This document shows positions 12,558-12,597 of a stretch of DNA of 12,597 nucleotides, piece after piece. The stretch comes from RGIG3009 sp045630285 (GTDB lineage: Bacteria; Bacillota; Clostridia; Oscillospirales; Acutalibacteraceae), in contig JAZQSX010000035.1 in the NCBI GenBank assembly GCA_045630285.1, positions 1 to 12,597 on the forward strand, in the 5' to 3' direction. Position 1 is the stretch's first letter, and every line of letters begins with the position of its first letter. The notes under the pieces were generated by a model. That model saw nothing but the letters and a program-made list of their open reading frames with translations. It had not been told where the DNA came from and did not search any database. Both the position numbers and the translations under genes were made by a program.

Positions 12558-12597
12558 CAGCCACATAGAGCCCCTATTTTGGGGCTCTAATTTTTTT
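12553..12597. repeat. Start of the right inverted terminal repeat (cut by window end)
   Basis: All 45 bases are the exact reverse complement of 243-287. The match begins inside the stop region of the last late gene and runs to the final base, so the copy is truncated by the window, not by divergence. A complete right end would need about 242 further bases equal to the reverse complement of 1-242. Confidence 0.9.
12566..12597 (+). terminator. Rho-independent terminator of the late operon
   Basis: A perfect 9-bp stem TAGAGCCCC/GGGGCTCTA (12566-12574 and 12581-12589) with a TATTTT loop is followed by A and at least seven T, the window end. It lies 8 bp past the tail-knob stop. It is the mirror copy of the terminator at 243-274. 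Confidence 0.9.

Noticed and set aside
1..12597. A Mollicutes (TGA = Trp) host, suggested by the lack of an endolysin
   Set aside because: TGA acts as a stop at the ends of the polymerase, ATPase and 158-aa tail genes, two of these in tidy ATGA overlaps onto clear starts, and Trp is written TGG throughout.
1..12597. CRISPR array, tRNA genes, insertion sequences, integrase or attachment site
   Set aside because: No regularly spaced repeats, cloverleaf-like segments, transposase/recombinase motifs or att-like duplications were seen.

Overview
The window is a nearly complete small linear double-stranded DNA phage genome of the phi29/Cp-1 type, a short-tailed podovirus that copies its DNA by protein priming. 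The evidence is a family-B protein-primed DNA polymerase preceded by a terminal-protein candidate, a phi29 gp16-type packaging ATPase, and portal, lower-collar, capsid and gp9-type tail-knob genes. An inverted terminal repeat is caught at both ends. Near-perfect GGAGG ribosome sites and sigma-70/sigma-A promoters (TTGACA, 17 bp, TATAAT) suggest a low-to-moderate GC Gram-positive (Firmicutes) host. TGA is used as a stop in three genes and TGG is the Trp codon, so the standard bacterial code applies and a Mollicutes-type code is unlikely. No family or host assignment can be proved from the sequence alone.

Layout. Positions 1-287 are the left inverted terminal repeat: non-coding, with direct repeats, several hairpins and a transcription terminator. 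A short leftward early operon (289-761) encodes two small proteins of unknown function. A 156-bp divergent control region (781-936) has two back-to-back consensus promoters, each covered by the same 17-bp palindrome. The rightward early operon (937-5047) encodes a small HTH protein (candidate regulator), an 89-residue unknown, the terminal-protein candidate, the DNA polymerase, a 59-residue CxxC/CxxC protein and an acidic 135-residue protein. A third consensus promoter (5073-5101), followed by a 30-bp palindrome, starts the late operon (5156-12557): packaging ATPase, portal, lower collar, major capsid, a gp9-D1-like tail protein and a 744-residue tail knob with a membrane-active hydrophobic loop. 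The window ends 45 bp into the right inverted repeat, so about 242 bp are probably missing from the right end (expected genome about 12.84 kb).

How it works together. The terminal protein should prime synthesis at both repeat ends and the polymerase should displace strands along the genome. The HTH protein probably controls the divergent early promoters. Late genes build the head, portal/collar and tail knob, and the ATPase packages DNA. Both transcription units run outward and end at the same terminator, carried once in each terminal repeat.

Most unusual points: (1) the polymerase has lost most acidic residues of its proofreading exonuclease site and has a changed motif B; (2) the terminal-protein candidate carries an N-terminal HTH domain related to that of the putative regulator; (3) no endolysin, holin, scaffold, head fibre, appendage or SSB gene is recognisable in an otherwise complete genome; (4) the terminal repeat may encode a structured RNA.
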